Of a stretch of DNA of 64,000 nucleotides, positions 17,881-25,480 are shown piece after piece. Position 1 is the first letter of the stretch. Each line of letters starts with the position of its first letter. Position numbers and translations under genes: made by a program. Location of the stretch: positions 620,001-684,000 of the forward strand of contig CAVXHK010000001.1 of the NCBI GenBank assembly GCA_963761705.1. Direction: 5' to 3'. Source of the stretch: CAVVKW01 sp963761705. Its GTDB lineage: Bacteria; Verrucomicrobiota; Verrucomicrobiia; Chthoniobacterales; JAATET01. The notes under the pieces are model-generated. The model was not told the DNA's origin. It ran no database searches and saw only the letters and a program-made list of their open reading frames with translations.

Positions 17881-18770
17881 GCGAGATGGTCCAGATCGAC
17901 GGGACGGACGTTGCCGTGTCGCACCTCGACAAGGTTTTTTATCCCGAGACCGAGTTCACGAAAGGCCAGGTGATCGACTATTACGTCCGCGTCGCGCCCG
18001 TATTGCTCCCGCACCTGCGGGACCGCGCGATCAGCCTTAAACGCTACCCCGACGGCGTGGACGGGAAATTTTTCTTCGAGAAACAATGCCCGTCTCACGC
18101 GCCGAAGTGGATCACCACGACGCGCGTGGCGAAGTCGGACGGCGGGCGGATCGATTACTGCGTGATCGACGACCTGCGCTCCCTCGTGTGGGCGGCGAAC
18201 GTGGCGAATCTGGAACTTCACCCGTTTCAGCACAGCCGCCGCGCTCCCGCGCGCCCGACCGCCGTCGTCTTCGACCTCGACCCGGGTCCGCCCGCCGACA
18301 TCCTGAATTGTTGCCGGGTCGCCGAGTGGATCCGGGACGCGCTGGACGCGCTCGGCCTGACTGGCTTCCCGAAGACGTCGGGTTCGAAGGGTCTGCAACT
18401 CGTGGTCCCGATCAATCGCGCGACGAGCTACGACGCGACCAAGACCTTCGCGCACACGCTGGCGCAGCTCCTCGAACGTGAGCACCCGGATGAGGTCGTC
18501 TCGCGCATGGCGAAAAATCTGCGCGCGGGGAAAATCTTCATCGATTGGAGTCAGAACGACGCGAAGAAGACGACCGTGGCGGCGTATTCGCTCCGCGCCC
18601 GGCCCACGCCGACCGTCTCGACGCCGGTCACGTGGGCGGAGATTCGGTCCGCGGTCCGGCGGAAGGTTCGGTTGAGCTTCACCTCGGTCGACGTGCTCGC
18701 GCGGATCGAACGGCACGGCGACCACCTTGCGCCCGCGGTGGACCTGCAACAGGCGCTCCCGAAGCTGTAG
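17877..18770 (+). CDS. LigD polymerase/primase domain as a separate protein
   Basis: A 297-residue member of the archaeo-eukaryotic primase superfamily, equal to the LigD polymerase domain. Visible are SHLDKVFYPETEFTKGQVID, the catalytic acid motif VVFDLDPGP, the SGSKGLQLVVPI phosphate-binding motif and KIFIDWSQNDAKKTTVAAYS. It fills gaps at break ends with nucleotides for non-homologous end joining. The ATG overlaps the ligase stop by 4 nt. Separate ligase and polymerase genes occur in some bacteria, while many fuse them into one LigD. Confidence 0.93.
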   Translation: MSEMVQIDGTDVAVSHLDKVFYPETEFTKGQVIDYYVRVAPVLLPHLRDRAISLKRYPDGVDGKFFFEKQCPSHAPKWITTTRVAKSDGGRIDYCVIDDLRSLVWAANVANLELHPFQHSRRAPARPTAVVFDLDPGPPADILNCCRVAEWIRDALDALGLTGFPKTSGSKGLQLVVPINRATSYDATKTFAHTLAQLLEREHPDEVVSRMAKNLRAGKIFIDWSQNDAKKTTVAAYSLRARPTPTVSTPVTWAEIRSAVRRKVRLSFTSVDVLARIERHGDHLAPAVDLQQALPKL

Positions 18771-18812
18771 GGGGACATCCACCTCGCGGCTCGAGCACGA
18801 TCCATTCGTCCA

Positions 18813-19253
18813 ATGACAAATTCATCCGAACACTGCATCAGCTACTGTAATAAACTCATCCGCGGCGAGCGCTCGGCGGTCGAGACCTACGATCAAGTCA
18901 TCGAAAAATACGCGGACGATCCCGCGCTCCAGGATCTGCGGCGCATCCGGCAAGAGCACGTGGCGGCGATTGCCACCCTCGAGGAAAACGTCATCTCGAT
19001 GGGCGGCACGCCGGAGCAAAGTTCCGGAGCGTGGGGCACCTTCGCGACGATGGTTCAGGGTGCGGCCAACCTGCTGGGGGACGACTCCGCCGTGGCGGCT
19101 CTGACGACCGGCGAGAAGAACGGCAAGAAGGACTACGAGAATGGTCTCGAGGACGCCGAAGTGATGGACGGGTGCAAAATCCTCTACCGCTCGGAATTGG
19201 CGAAGATCAACGAGCACATCGCCACGCTGGATCGGTTGCAGGAAGTGATCTGA
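18813..19253 (+). CDS. DUF2383 / PA2169-family four-helix-bundle protein (copy 2)
   Basis: A 146-residue paralogue of the protein at 6646-7086, very similar across its length: CISYCNKLIRGERSAVETYD, the GAWGTFATMVQGAANLLGDD core and the end AKINEHIATLDRLQEVI. It starts 42 nt after the LigD polymerase stop, so it may be on the same transcript. It converges with the second GT2-methyltransferase-PIG-L group. Function unknown; the helical pattern resembles ferritin-like proteins. Confidence 0.85.
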   Translation: MTNSSEHCISYCNKLIRGERSAVETYDQVIEKYADDPALQDLRRIRQEHVAAIATLEENVISMGGTPEQSSGAWGTFATMVQGAANLLGDDSAVAALTTGEKNGKKDYENGLEDAEVMDGCKILYRSELAKINEHIATLDRLQEVI

Positions 19254-19341
19254 TGGGAGGCTTCGTGACCCGTCCTGGCGTTTGGCTGGGGCGGGTTTGC
19301 GGGGTGAGGGTCTCCTTACGTCGACCGCTACGGGGTAGGTC

Positions 19342-20007
19342 TCAGACGTTGGGGGCGGCGGCGGCTAGGAGGTCGAGGTGGCCGGCGAAGCCGCCGGGGG
19401 TGCGATTTTGGCGGCGAGCGCTGGTTGTGACGCACGGCTTGGAGACCCACGCGATCCGGGCACCCGTGCTTTGGAGGTGGGCGATGAGCGTTGCGTCCTC
19501 GTGGACGACGAGGGGGCGGAATCCGCCGGCGGTCCGGTAGATTTCCGCGCTGAGGCCGAGATTCGCGCCGTGGACGTGGCGATGGCCGTCGGCGGCAACG
19601 TAGCCCGCGGCGAAGCGGTCGCGGATGTCGGGTCGGTGCTCCGACCAGTCTTCCACGCGGATGATGCCGCAGACCACCTCGCTGCCGTGAGAGAGTTGCT
19701 GGCTCAGCCAGCGGGGCGGAACGGTGGAGTCCGCGTCCGTGAACGCGAGCCAACGGGCACCCGCCGCGAGGGCCGCGGTGGCGCCGAGGGCGCGGGCGCG
19801 GCCGACGTTACGGGCGTCGGCGGTGATGATCTCCACGCCGAAGCGTTCCGCCACGGATCGCGATCCGTCGGTGCAAGCGTCGAGGACAACGAAGACCTTG
19901 ACCCGCTCGCCCGCGAGGTCGGGATCGTAGCTGGCTCGGGTGACGGCTTTGAGGCAGGCCGGGAGGAGAGCTTCCTCGTTGTGGGCGGGGATGACGACGG
20001 CGATCAT
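19342..20007 (-). CDS. family 2 glycosyltransferase (copy 2)
   Basis: A 221-residue GT-A enzyme closely similar to 7141-7803, with IAVVIPAHNEEALLPACLKA, FVVLDACTDGS, the DxD in FTDADSTVPPRW, VHGANLGLSAEIYRTAGGF and HEDATLI. Its ATG overlaps the stop of the methyltransferase. Last gene of the minus-strand set 22323 to 19342. The donor and acceptor are unknown. Confidence 0.85.
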   Translation of the reverse strand: MIAVVIPAHNEEALLPACLKAVTRASYDPDLAGERVKVFVVLDACTDGSRSVAERFGVEIITADARNVGRARALGATAALAAGARWLAFTDADSTVPPRWLSQQLSHGSEVVCGIIRVEDWSEHRPDIRDRFAAGYVAADGHRHVHGANLGLSAEIYRTAGGFRPLVVHEDATLIAHLQSTGARIAWVSKPCVTTSARRQNRTPGGFAGHLDLLAAAAPNV

Positions 20008-20603
20008 CGGATGCCCTCCCGCTCCGCCGAGCCGCGTGGGTCGGCGGTCCAAACGTCGATTCGGAAATCCTTTTCTTCGTGCCGCGAGGCGACCGTCCAC
20101 GGAAGTGCGGTGGCGAAGGTCTCGTGAATCTCGTCACCGGTTAGGTCGCCGCAATCGACCGGGTGTCGCCAGTGACAGGCGACGAAGACGCCGTCGGCGG
20201 TGAGGCAATGGGAGAGCCGCGGGACGAGTTGGAGAAAGTCGGTGCGGCTGAGGAAATAGGCGAATTCGCTCATGACGACGAGGTCGAAGGTATCGGGTGG
20301 CCATTGGTCCGGGAGCCAGAGCCGGGCGACGTGGACGTGGTCCCATTCGTCCAGCCGACGCCGGGCGAGCGCGACCGCGCGGTCGTTGCCGTCGGACGCC
20401 AGGAGACGGTCGCAGCGGGGGGCGAGGGCCGCGGAGAGTTCGCCGTTCGAACAGCCGATTTCCCACGCCGACCCGAAGGTCTCCCGGGGGAGGTTGGCGA
20501 GGAGGAGGGCGCGCTTTCGGCGTTCATACCACCGCGTCCGGAAGCCCCATGGGTCGTCCGAGCCGGCGTAGAGCGTGTCGAGGTCGGCGGCGACGGAGGT
20601 CAT
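20004..20603 (-). CDS. NodS-like SAM-dependent methyltransferase (copy 2)
   Basis: A 199-residue class I methyltransferase paralogous to 7800-8399. It has SDDPWGFRTRWYERRKRALL, motif I AWEIGCSNGELSAALAPRCD, LLASDGND and FDLVVMSEFAYFLSRTDF. It overlaps the PIG-L gene upstream and the GT2 gene downstream by 4 nt each, so the three are translationally coupled. In some proteobacteria this domain is fused behind PIG-L. It probably acts on the PIG-L product or its glycosylated form. Confidence 0.8.
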   Translation of the reverse strand: MTSVAADLDTLYAGSDDPWGFRTRWYERRKRALLLANLPRETFGSAWEIGCSNGELSAALAPRCDRLLASDGNDRAVALARRRLDEWDHVHVARLWLPDQWPPDTFDLVVMSEFAYFLSRTDFLQLVPRLSHCLTADGVFVACHWRHPVDCGDLTGDEIHETFATALPWTVASRHEEKDFRIDVWTADPRGSAEREGIR

Positions 20604-21331
20604 CGAAAGTAAACCTCCCAGGGGCGGTCGAAGCGGTGCAGGACGCTCTTCGGAAGGATGGGGCGGTCGCCGTTGCGAGCCGTGAGTTGACTTTCGAACG
20701 ATTGGATGGCGGCCCACTTCGCGGGGCGGGCGGGGTCGTCGAGCCAGACTTTGACCGCCCGATCCCAGGGCATGGCGAGGTTATTGGGTTCGGACCAGTG
20801 CCAGCCCCAGATGGGCATTTGGATCGGGGCGGCGGCGGCTACGGCATCCGCGGCTTGGATCGTGGCCCGCGCCGTCGCCTCGTGATCGGGGTGCCCGTCG
20901 AAACGCCACGGGGTGAGAATGACGTCGGTCGGTCGGAAGATGGCATCGAGCTCCCGGGTGAGCTGGGACTCGGCGGCGGCGAGGCCCCCGTCGGCGAAGC
21001 CGAGGCGAGTGACTTCGCAGCGCGCGCCGAGGCGCGCGAGCGCGGTCGCGGTCTCGCGGGGGCGGGTGACGCGCAGCGAGGCGGCTCGGTCGGGGTGACT
21101 GGCTTCTCCGTCGGTGATCGCGACGACGAGAATCTCGCGGTCCCGCAGCATGGCCAGCAGGCCGCCACAAGGGAGGATCTCGTCGTCGGGGTGGGGCGCG
21201 CAAACGACGAGACGTTGGCCGGGGGGGACGAGGGCGGCGGGTTCGACCGCGGCGAGCGAACCCAGGTGGGGGCAGGCCATCCACTTCGATTCCGGCGTGC
21301 CGCGGCCGGAGATTTGACGGTCCGTTACCAT
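20600..21331 (-). CDS. PIG-L family deacetylase (intact copy)
   Basis: A 243-residue LmbE/PIG-L zinc-dependent N-deacetylase. The signature zinc motif PHPDDE is at about residues 46-51 in LVVCAPHPDDEILPCGG, and the third ligand is in FDGHPDHEATARA. The segment ITDGEASHPDRAAS and the C-terminal PIWGWHWSEP are also found in the family. It would remove an acetyl group from an N-acetylamino-sugar-type substrate. Its ATG at 21331 overlaps the end of the acyl-CoA dehydrogenase-like gene by 7 nt. The truncated copy at 8396-8827 lacks the first half. Confidence 0.85.
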   Translation of the reverse strand: MVTDRQISGRGTPESKWMACPHLGSLAAVEPAALVPPGQRLVVCAPHPDDEILPCGGLLAMLRDREILVVAITDGEASHPDRAASLRVTRPRETATALARLGARCEVTRLGFADGGLAAAESQLTRELDAIFRPTDVILTPWRFDGHPDHEATARATIQAADAVAAAAPIQMPIWGWHWSEPNNLAMPWDRAVKVWLDDPARPAKWAAIQSFESQLTARNGDRPILPKSVLHRFDRPWEVYFR

Positions 21332-22323
21332 GGGCTGATTCGGCCGGTGCGGGTGATGGCTCCGAGGGCCGCGCTGTCGCGCTCGGCGTGGCTTTGGCGG
21401 AGGAAGAGCGCGAGGTCGGCGTGGCGTTGGGCGAATTCGGGTTCCGTGGCGAGCGGGCCGGGGCCGAGCGCGCGGGCGGTGCGGTCGAGGACGGTGCGCG
21501 CGACGTTTTCGACGGCGAGCCGGGCGCGCAGGGCCACGGCGAAGGCGTCGGACTTCGGGTGGGCGTCGATCCAGGTGGCGGAATGGTGGAGCAGAGCGCG
21601 GGCGGCGGACAGATCGGCGTCGATGGTGCCGAGGTGCGCGAGCGCGTGGGGTTCGTCGCGGTCGGCGAGGCCGGTGGCGAGGCGGTCCGCGAGGGCGGCG
21701 GCGGCTCCGAACCAGACGGCGGCGATGCCGGCCCCGCCGTGCCAGAAGCCGGGTCGTTCGAGGTAAGCGCCGGGCTTCCCGACCGCCTCGGCGGGGGTTC
21801 CGTCGAAGCGGATGGCGGTCGTCCCGGCGGCGGCCATGGCGGGAGAGCGCCAAACGGACGGCTGGATGGTCACCGTCAGTTGATCGAGGGCGACGCGGAC
21901 CAGGGTGGATCGACCCTTGGAGTCGGTCGCCGTGACGAGTCCGACGTCGACGGTGGCGGCGCCGGAGCACCACGGCTTCGTGCCGGTCAGGTGACCATCG
22001 CGGAAGTCGAGGGGTTCCCGCGGATCCTCGGCGGCCCAGACGGCGTGGAGATGGCTGGGGTCGGACGTGACCGCGAGTTCGGCGAGGATGGCGCGGGCGT
22101 CGGCGTGGCTTTCGTAGAGTTTGGCGAGGCTGAGGTCGGTCGCGCCGACGTGGGCGAGGGTGCGCCAGCGCGCCGGAGTCTGACCGCTGGCGGGGAGCGG
22201 TGGGTTCGCGAGATCGTCGGCGATGAGGTCGCGCATCGCGGCGGCGGTGGCGTCGGCGCTGGGTAGCGGGAGCGTGAGCCGGGAGAGGCGGTCGGTGATC
22301 GGGGCGGCCGGTGGCTCGGACAT
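21325..22323 (-). CDS. acyl-CoA dehydrogenase-like flavoprotein
   Basis: A 332-residue protein resembling the acyl-CoA dehydrogenase fold. The middle beta-domain reads WAAEDPREPLDFRDGHLTGT and KPWCSGAATVDVGLVTA, which would contact FAD and substrate. The C-terminal helical domain (AALADRLATGL, LRARLAVENVARTVLDRTAR) follows. It is shorter than typical members (about 380), and I cannot locate the usual catalytic glutamate by eye. It is the first gene of the minus-strand set with PIG-L, methyltransferase and GT2, a combination also found in proteobacteria. It has no counterpart in arm 1. Confidence 0.7.
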   Translation of the reverse strand: MSEPPAAPITDRLSRLTLPLPSADATAAAMRDLIADDLANPPLPASGQTPARWRTLAHVGATDLSLAKLYESHADARAILAELAVTSDPSHLHAVWAAEDPREPLDFRDGHLTGTKPWCSGAATVDVGLVTATDSKGRSTLVRVALDQLTVTIQPSVWRSPAMAAAGTTAIRFDGTPAEAVGKPGAYLERPGFWHGGAGIAAVWFGAAAALADRLATGLADRDEPHALAHLGTIDADLSAARALLHHSATWIDAHPKSDAFAVALRARLAVENVARTVLDRTARALGPGPLATEPEFAQRHADLALFLRQSHAERDSAALGAITRTGRISPW

Positions 22324-22418
22324 TTCCGAGAGATCGAGCGATGTAGGTGGGTTGCGGGTATGGGGTGGATGTTTTTCACGATACCCGCGGCGGGGTGGGC
22401 GCGGGCGATCCAGTGGTC

Positions 22419-22928
22419 ATGTTCTTCGATGGGTGGTTCGATATTTTCCGAGTTCTGGTGGTGGGTTTGTCGGCTTACGTGGCGATCGTGGCGCTGCTGC
22501 GGATCTCGGGGAAGCGGACGCTTTCGAAGATGAACATGTTCGATTTCGTGGTGACGGTGGCGTTCGGTTCGTTGCTGGCGGGGACGATGCTCAACGAGAA
22601 GGTGTCGGTGGCCGAGGGCGTGGCCGGGATGGTCGTTCTCATCGGGGGGCAGTTTGCGGTGACGTGGCTGTCGGTGCGCTCGGAGACGTTCAAACGGATC
22701 GTGAAGGCCGAGCCGACACTGCTCTTCCACGAGGGGACGTATCTCGAGGATCGGATGCGGCTGGAGCGGGTGACTCGGGAGGAAATCCTAAGCGCGGCCC
22801 GGGCACAGCGACTCGATGGGCTGCAGGATTGTCACTCGGTGATCCTCGAGACGGACGGGACGCTGAATGTCGTGCGGAACGAGGATCCCGATGTGCCGGG
22901 GAGCTTGAAGCCGGTGGCGAGTGTGTGA
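22419..22928 (+). CDS. YetF/DUF421 membrane protein
   Basis: A protein of about 169 residues. Three hydrophobic helices (FRVLVVGLSAYVAIVALLRI, FVVTVAFGSLLAGTML, VAGMVVLIGGQFAVTWL) are followed by the DUF421 cytoplasmic domain with EPTLLFHEGTYLEDRMRLER and EEILSAARAQRLDGLQD. The motif RISGKRTLSKMNMFDFVVTV is diagnostic. B. subtilis YetF-type proteins are involved in spore or stress processes but the mechanism is unclear. The ATG at 22419 is preferred over upstream starts because the first helix begins there. It is divergent from the acyl-CoA dehydrogenase-like gene. Confidence 0.85.
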   Translation: MFFDGWFDIFRVLVVGLSAYVAIVALLRISGKRTLSKMNMFDFVVTVAFGSLLAGTMLNEKVSVAEGVAGMVVLIGGQFAVTWLSVRSETFKRIVKAEPTLLFHEGTYLEDRMRLERVTREEILSAARAQRLDGLQDCHSVILETDGTLNVVRNEDPDVPGSLKPVASV

Positions 22929-23126
22929 CGGTCGCGGGTGTCGATGCGGCGCGCTTCGTTTCTGGCATTGGAGGGCGAGGCTTTGCCGAGCCGTGGCTGG
23001 TCTCGTGGGGCGACGTCCTGGGAGAAGGTCACGGCTCGGCGGAGCGTTGTCGGAAGTAACCCGACTGTCTCCGCTTCGCTCCGGCTGCCCTCCGGTTTTT
23101 TTCGGAGGCCTGCTGCGGATGACGAT

Positions 23127-24428
23127 TCATTTAAGAAGGTTGGGTTCGGCGGAGGTGGCGAGGTCGGCGGCGAGTTGCTTGTCGATGGTGTGGTCGGTGG
23201 CGACGTCGGCTTGGGTGGGGTCGGTTTTTTCCGGTGATTTTTTGGAAGGCGGTTGGGTCGCGTCGGCGGTCGGGAGTTTTTCCCGGAGATGAACGCGGTA
23301 GATGGGTTCGGGCATTTCGATGTCGGCTTCGTCGAAGGCGGATTTGACCATGCGGATGGCTTCGCTGCGGGATTTGAGAAAGTCGCTGTCGATCTGGTCG
23401 ATCCAGGCGAAGAAGCGGATGACGACGGCGCTGTCTCCGAGTTCTTCGACGAGGGCGGTGGGCGCGGGGTCGGCGAGGACGCCGCGGAGGGCGCGGAGGG
23501 TCTCGAGGCCGACGTGGCGGGCGTGGTTGAGGTCGAGGTCGACTGAGACGCCGACGGCGAACTCGAAGCGGCGGAGGGGATTGCGGGTGTAGTTGACGAG
23601 TTCCTTGTTGATGACGGAGCCGTTGGGGATGCGGAGGTGGTTGCCGTCGAGGGTCATGAGGACGGTGTCGCGCGAGGTGAGGCGGACGACTTTGCCCGAG
23701 AATCCGCCGATCTCGACGTGGTCGCCGATGGAAAATGGGTTGCGGGTGCTGAGCAGGATGCCGGCGAGGTAGTTCTCGACGATGTTGCGGAAGGCGAATC
23801 CGAGGGCGACGCCAGCGACGCCCGCGATGCCGAGGATGGCTCCGACGACGGCGGTGGCGTCGAGGATTTCGAGCGCGATGACGACGCCGAGTCCGACGAT
23901 GAGGGTGCGGATGACGCGGCGGGCGAGTTCGCTCGCGAGGTCGCTGAACCCGAGCCAGCGGAAGAGGCCGCGGCGACGGGCGAGGAAGCTGCCGAGCAGC
24001 CAAAAGGCGACGACGATGGCGACGGCGACGGCGATGACGGGGAGGAGCGCGCGGGTGCGCTTGCCGAGGTCGCGGAGTTTTTGCAGGGCGGGGGAGACGC
24101 GGGCGGAGACTTCGGTGGCCTCTTCGATGCGGTCGCGGACGTAGACGACGCCGGTGATCTTGCGGGTCAGGGCGAGAGCTTCCTCGGCGGATTGTTTACC
24201 GGGGACGGTGCCGGCGAGGGTGACGACGCCGGAGCGGACGTCGACGGTGACCGCGGAGAGGTCTTCGATTTGGGAGAAGATGGCGGTGAGTCGCTCGGCG
24301 ATCCGGGCGTCGGCTGGGGCGGCTTCCGGGTCGATGGCGGCGTTCTCCGGGATGGCGGCGGGCGGGCTGGGGGCCGGGACGGGATTGGCTTGGAGGAGGA
24401 AGAGGCCGAGGAGGGTGAGGGCGATCAT
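23127..24428 (-). CDS. MscS-type mechanosensitive channel with N-terminal BON domain
   Basis: A 433-residue protein. A short N-terminal hydrophobic segment (MIALTLLGLFLLQANP) serves as signal or anchor. A BON domain follows at about residues 40-105 (IAERLTAIFSQIEDLSAVTV, VVTLAGTVPGKQSAEEALAL), then several transmembrane helices. The MscS pore and beta domain come next: ATAVVGAILGIAGVAGVALG, NIVENYLAGILLSTRNPFSI and GDHVEIGGFSGKVVRL. It releases solutes on hypo-osmotic shock. BON domains bind lipid or peptidoglycan, so here it may couple the channel to the envelope. It is transcribed away from rlmH. Confidence 0.85.
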   Translation of the reverse strand: MIALTLLGLFLLQANPVPAPSPPAAIPENAAIDPEAAPADARIAERLTAIFSQIEDLSAVTVDVRSGVVTLAGTVPGKQSAEEALALTRKITGVVYVRDRIEEATEVSARVSPALQKLRDLGKRTRALLPVIAVAVAIVVAFWLLGSFLARRRGLFRWLGFSDLASELARRVIRTLIVGLGVVIALEILDATAVVGAILGIAGVAGVALGFAFRNIVENYLAGILLSTRNPFSIGDHVEIGGFSGKVVRLTSRDTVLMTLDGNHLRIPNGSVINKELVNYTRNPLRRFEFAVGVSVDLDLNHARHVGLETLRALRGVLADPAPTALVEELGDSAVVIRFFAWIDQIDSDFLKSRSEAIRMVKSAFDEADIEMPEPIYRVHLREKLPTADATQPPSKKSPEKTDPTQADVATDHTIDKQLAADLATSAEPNLLK

Positions 24429-24543
24429 TGGGAAGAATGCGGTTCTGTCCGCAGATTAAACGGAGGGACGCAGATTTTTATCCTGAAAGGGAATGCATTT
24501 CATCGGGAGCGTTCTGGGGGCGTTCTGTTTAGTCTGTGGATCG

Positions 24544-24900
24544 ATGAAGTGGACGATGGTGGTGGTGGGGAAGCCGAAATTGGCGTTCGCCCGGGCGGGG
24601 TTGGAGGACTACCTCGGGCGGATTCGGCGCGTGGCGGAGGTGGAATTCGTGTCGGTGAAGGGGGACGACGCGGCGGCGGAGGGGGCGGCGTTGCTGGCGC
24701 GGTCGGCGGGGGCGTTTCGGATCGTTTTGGATGAACGCGGGCGGGAGTTTTCGAGCGTGGAGTTCGCGCGGTTCGTGGGGGAGCGGCGTTTGGAAGGGTC
24801 GATCCTGTCCTTCCGCGCTCGAAAGAGCGCGGCCCCGTTGAAGCGCCCTCGACCGCGAGATGCCGCCGTCGCCGCTACTTCCGGTCGAGTTCCAGGTTGA
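24544..24900 (+). pseudogene. rlmH: rlmH, truncated at 3' end
   Basis: The first 85 or so residues match RlmH, the SPOUT methyltransferase that makes m3-pseudouridine 1915 in 23S rRNA: WTMVVVGKPKLAFARAGLED, YLGRIRRVAEVEFVSVKG and RIVLDERGREFSSVEFARFV. After GERRLEGSILSF the frame continues into a low-complexity tail that coincides with the hairpin repeat at 24813-24844. The normal C-terminal part with the trefoil knot and SAM site is missing. The protein would be about 118 residues rather than roughly 155 and should be inactive. Either the gene was interrupted by the repeat or another intact rlmH exists elsewhere. Confidence 0.75.
24813..24844 (+). repeat. REP-like hairpin element
   Basis: A perfect 8-bp stem, CCGCGCTC / GAGCGCGG, closed by a GAAA tetraloop, followed by CCCCGTTGAAGC. 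The right half, GCGCGGCCCCGTTGAAGC, recurs with one mismatch at 40481-40498. The two together suggest a short interspersed repeat family. This copy lies exactly where the rlmH coding homology stops. Confidence 0.55.
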
Positions 24901-25309
24901 TGGCTGTGGCGTCGGCGCCGATCTCGGCGTATTGACCCCGCAACTTGCCACCGACGAACCGCCCCCGGAACGTGCCGTCCTCGTCGACGATGAGGACGGT
25001 GCCATCGAAGCCGATGACGCCGTTCACGGACTCCTTCTGGGGCTGCCCACCTTTCCGGGTGTATTCCTTGAAGCCGGCGAAGCCCTGGCCGTCGGCCTCT
25101 TCGATTATTACGGTCTGGTTCTCCCAGGTGACCGGACGGCCCTGCTCGTAACCTGCGCCCGTCTGAGCCCACGTGCCCTTGAGGTCGGCACCCGTGGGGA
25201 CCGGGGCCGTTGCGCAGGATGTGAAGGTGAGGAGGATGACCGCTGCGCCGATTGAGGCGAAGGGCCGCTGCAGAAATGCGCTCGGACTCTGGAGGGATGG
25301 GATGTTCAT
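24875..25309 (-). CDS. small lipoprotein
   Basis: A protein of about 144 residues. The N-terminus has a basic/hydrophobic segment and a lipobox-like VILLTFTSC, so it should be lipidated at the cysteine and carried to the envelope. The mature part is a small beta-rich domain (GTWAQTGAGYEQGRPVTWE, IGFDGTVLIVDEDGTFRGR). I do not recognise a family. The start at 25309 is chosen because it places the hydrophobic segment at the N-terminus. It is read towards the truncated rlmH. Confidence 0.65.
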   Translation of the reverse strand: MNIPSLQSPSAFLQRPFASIGAAVILLTFTSCATAPVPTGADLKGTWAQTGAGYEQGRPVTWENQTVIIEEADGQGFAGFKEYTRKGGQPQKESVNGVIGFDGTVLIVDEDGTFRGRFVGGKLRGQYAEIGADATAINLELDRK

Positions 25310-25480
25310 TTGTTGCTGGATCCTCGCTGGCGGGTGCGCAGAAGGCAAAGAGGTTCGGCCCGCAATTTCGCGCGAAGACTCAGAGGCGGCGCGGCAGGAA
25401 GGACTCCGGAGCCTGCCGATCTGGCGCAGAGCCCAGCTACCGCCTTCCGGAGATCGGGCGTGCGCAGGCGAGAGCCGCCG

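Noticed and set aside
23090..23108. CCTCCG/CGGAGG stem with a T-rich loop
   Set aside because: The T run is in the loop and not after the stem, so it does not fit a terminator; short stem could be chance.
23637..24734. A 365-codon Glu/Asp/Gly-rich plus-strand frame
   Set aside because: Antisense to the MscS gene, whose domains are clear; composition is the usual complement of a GC-rich gene.
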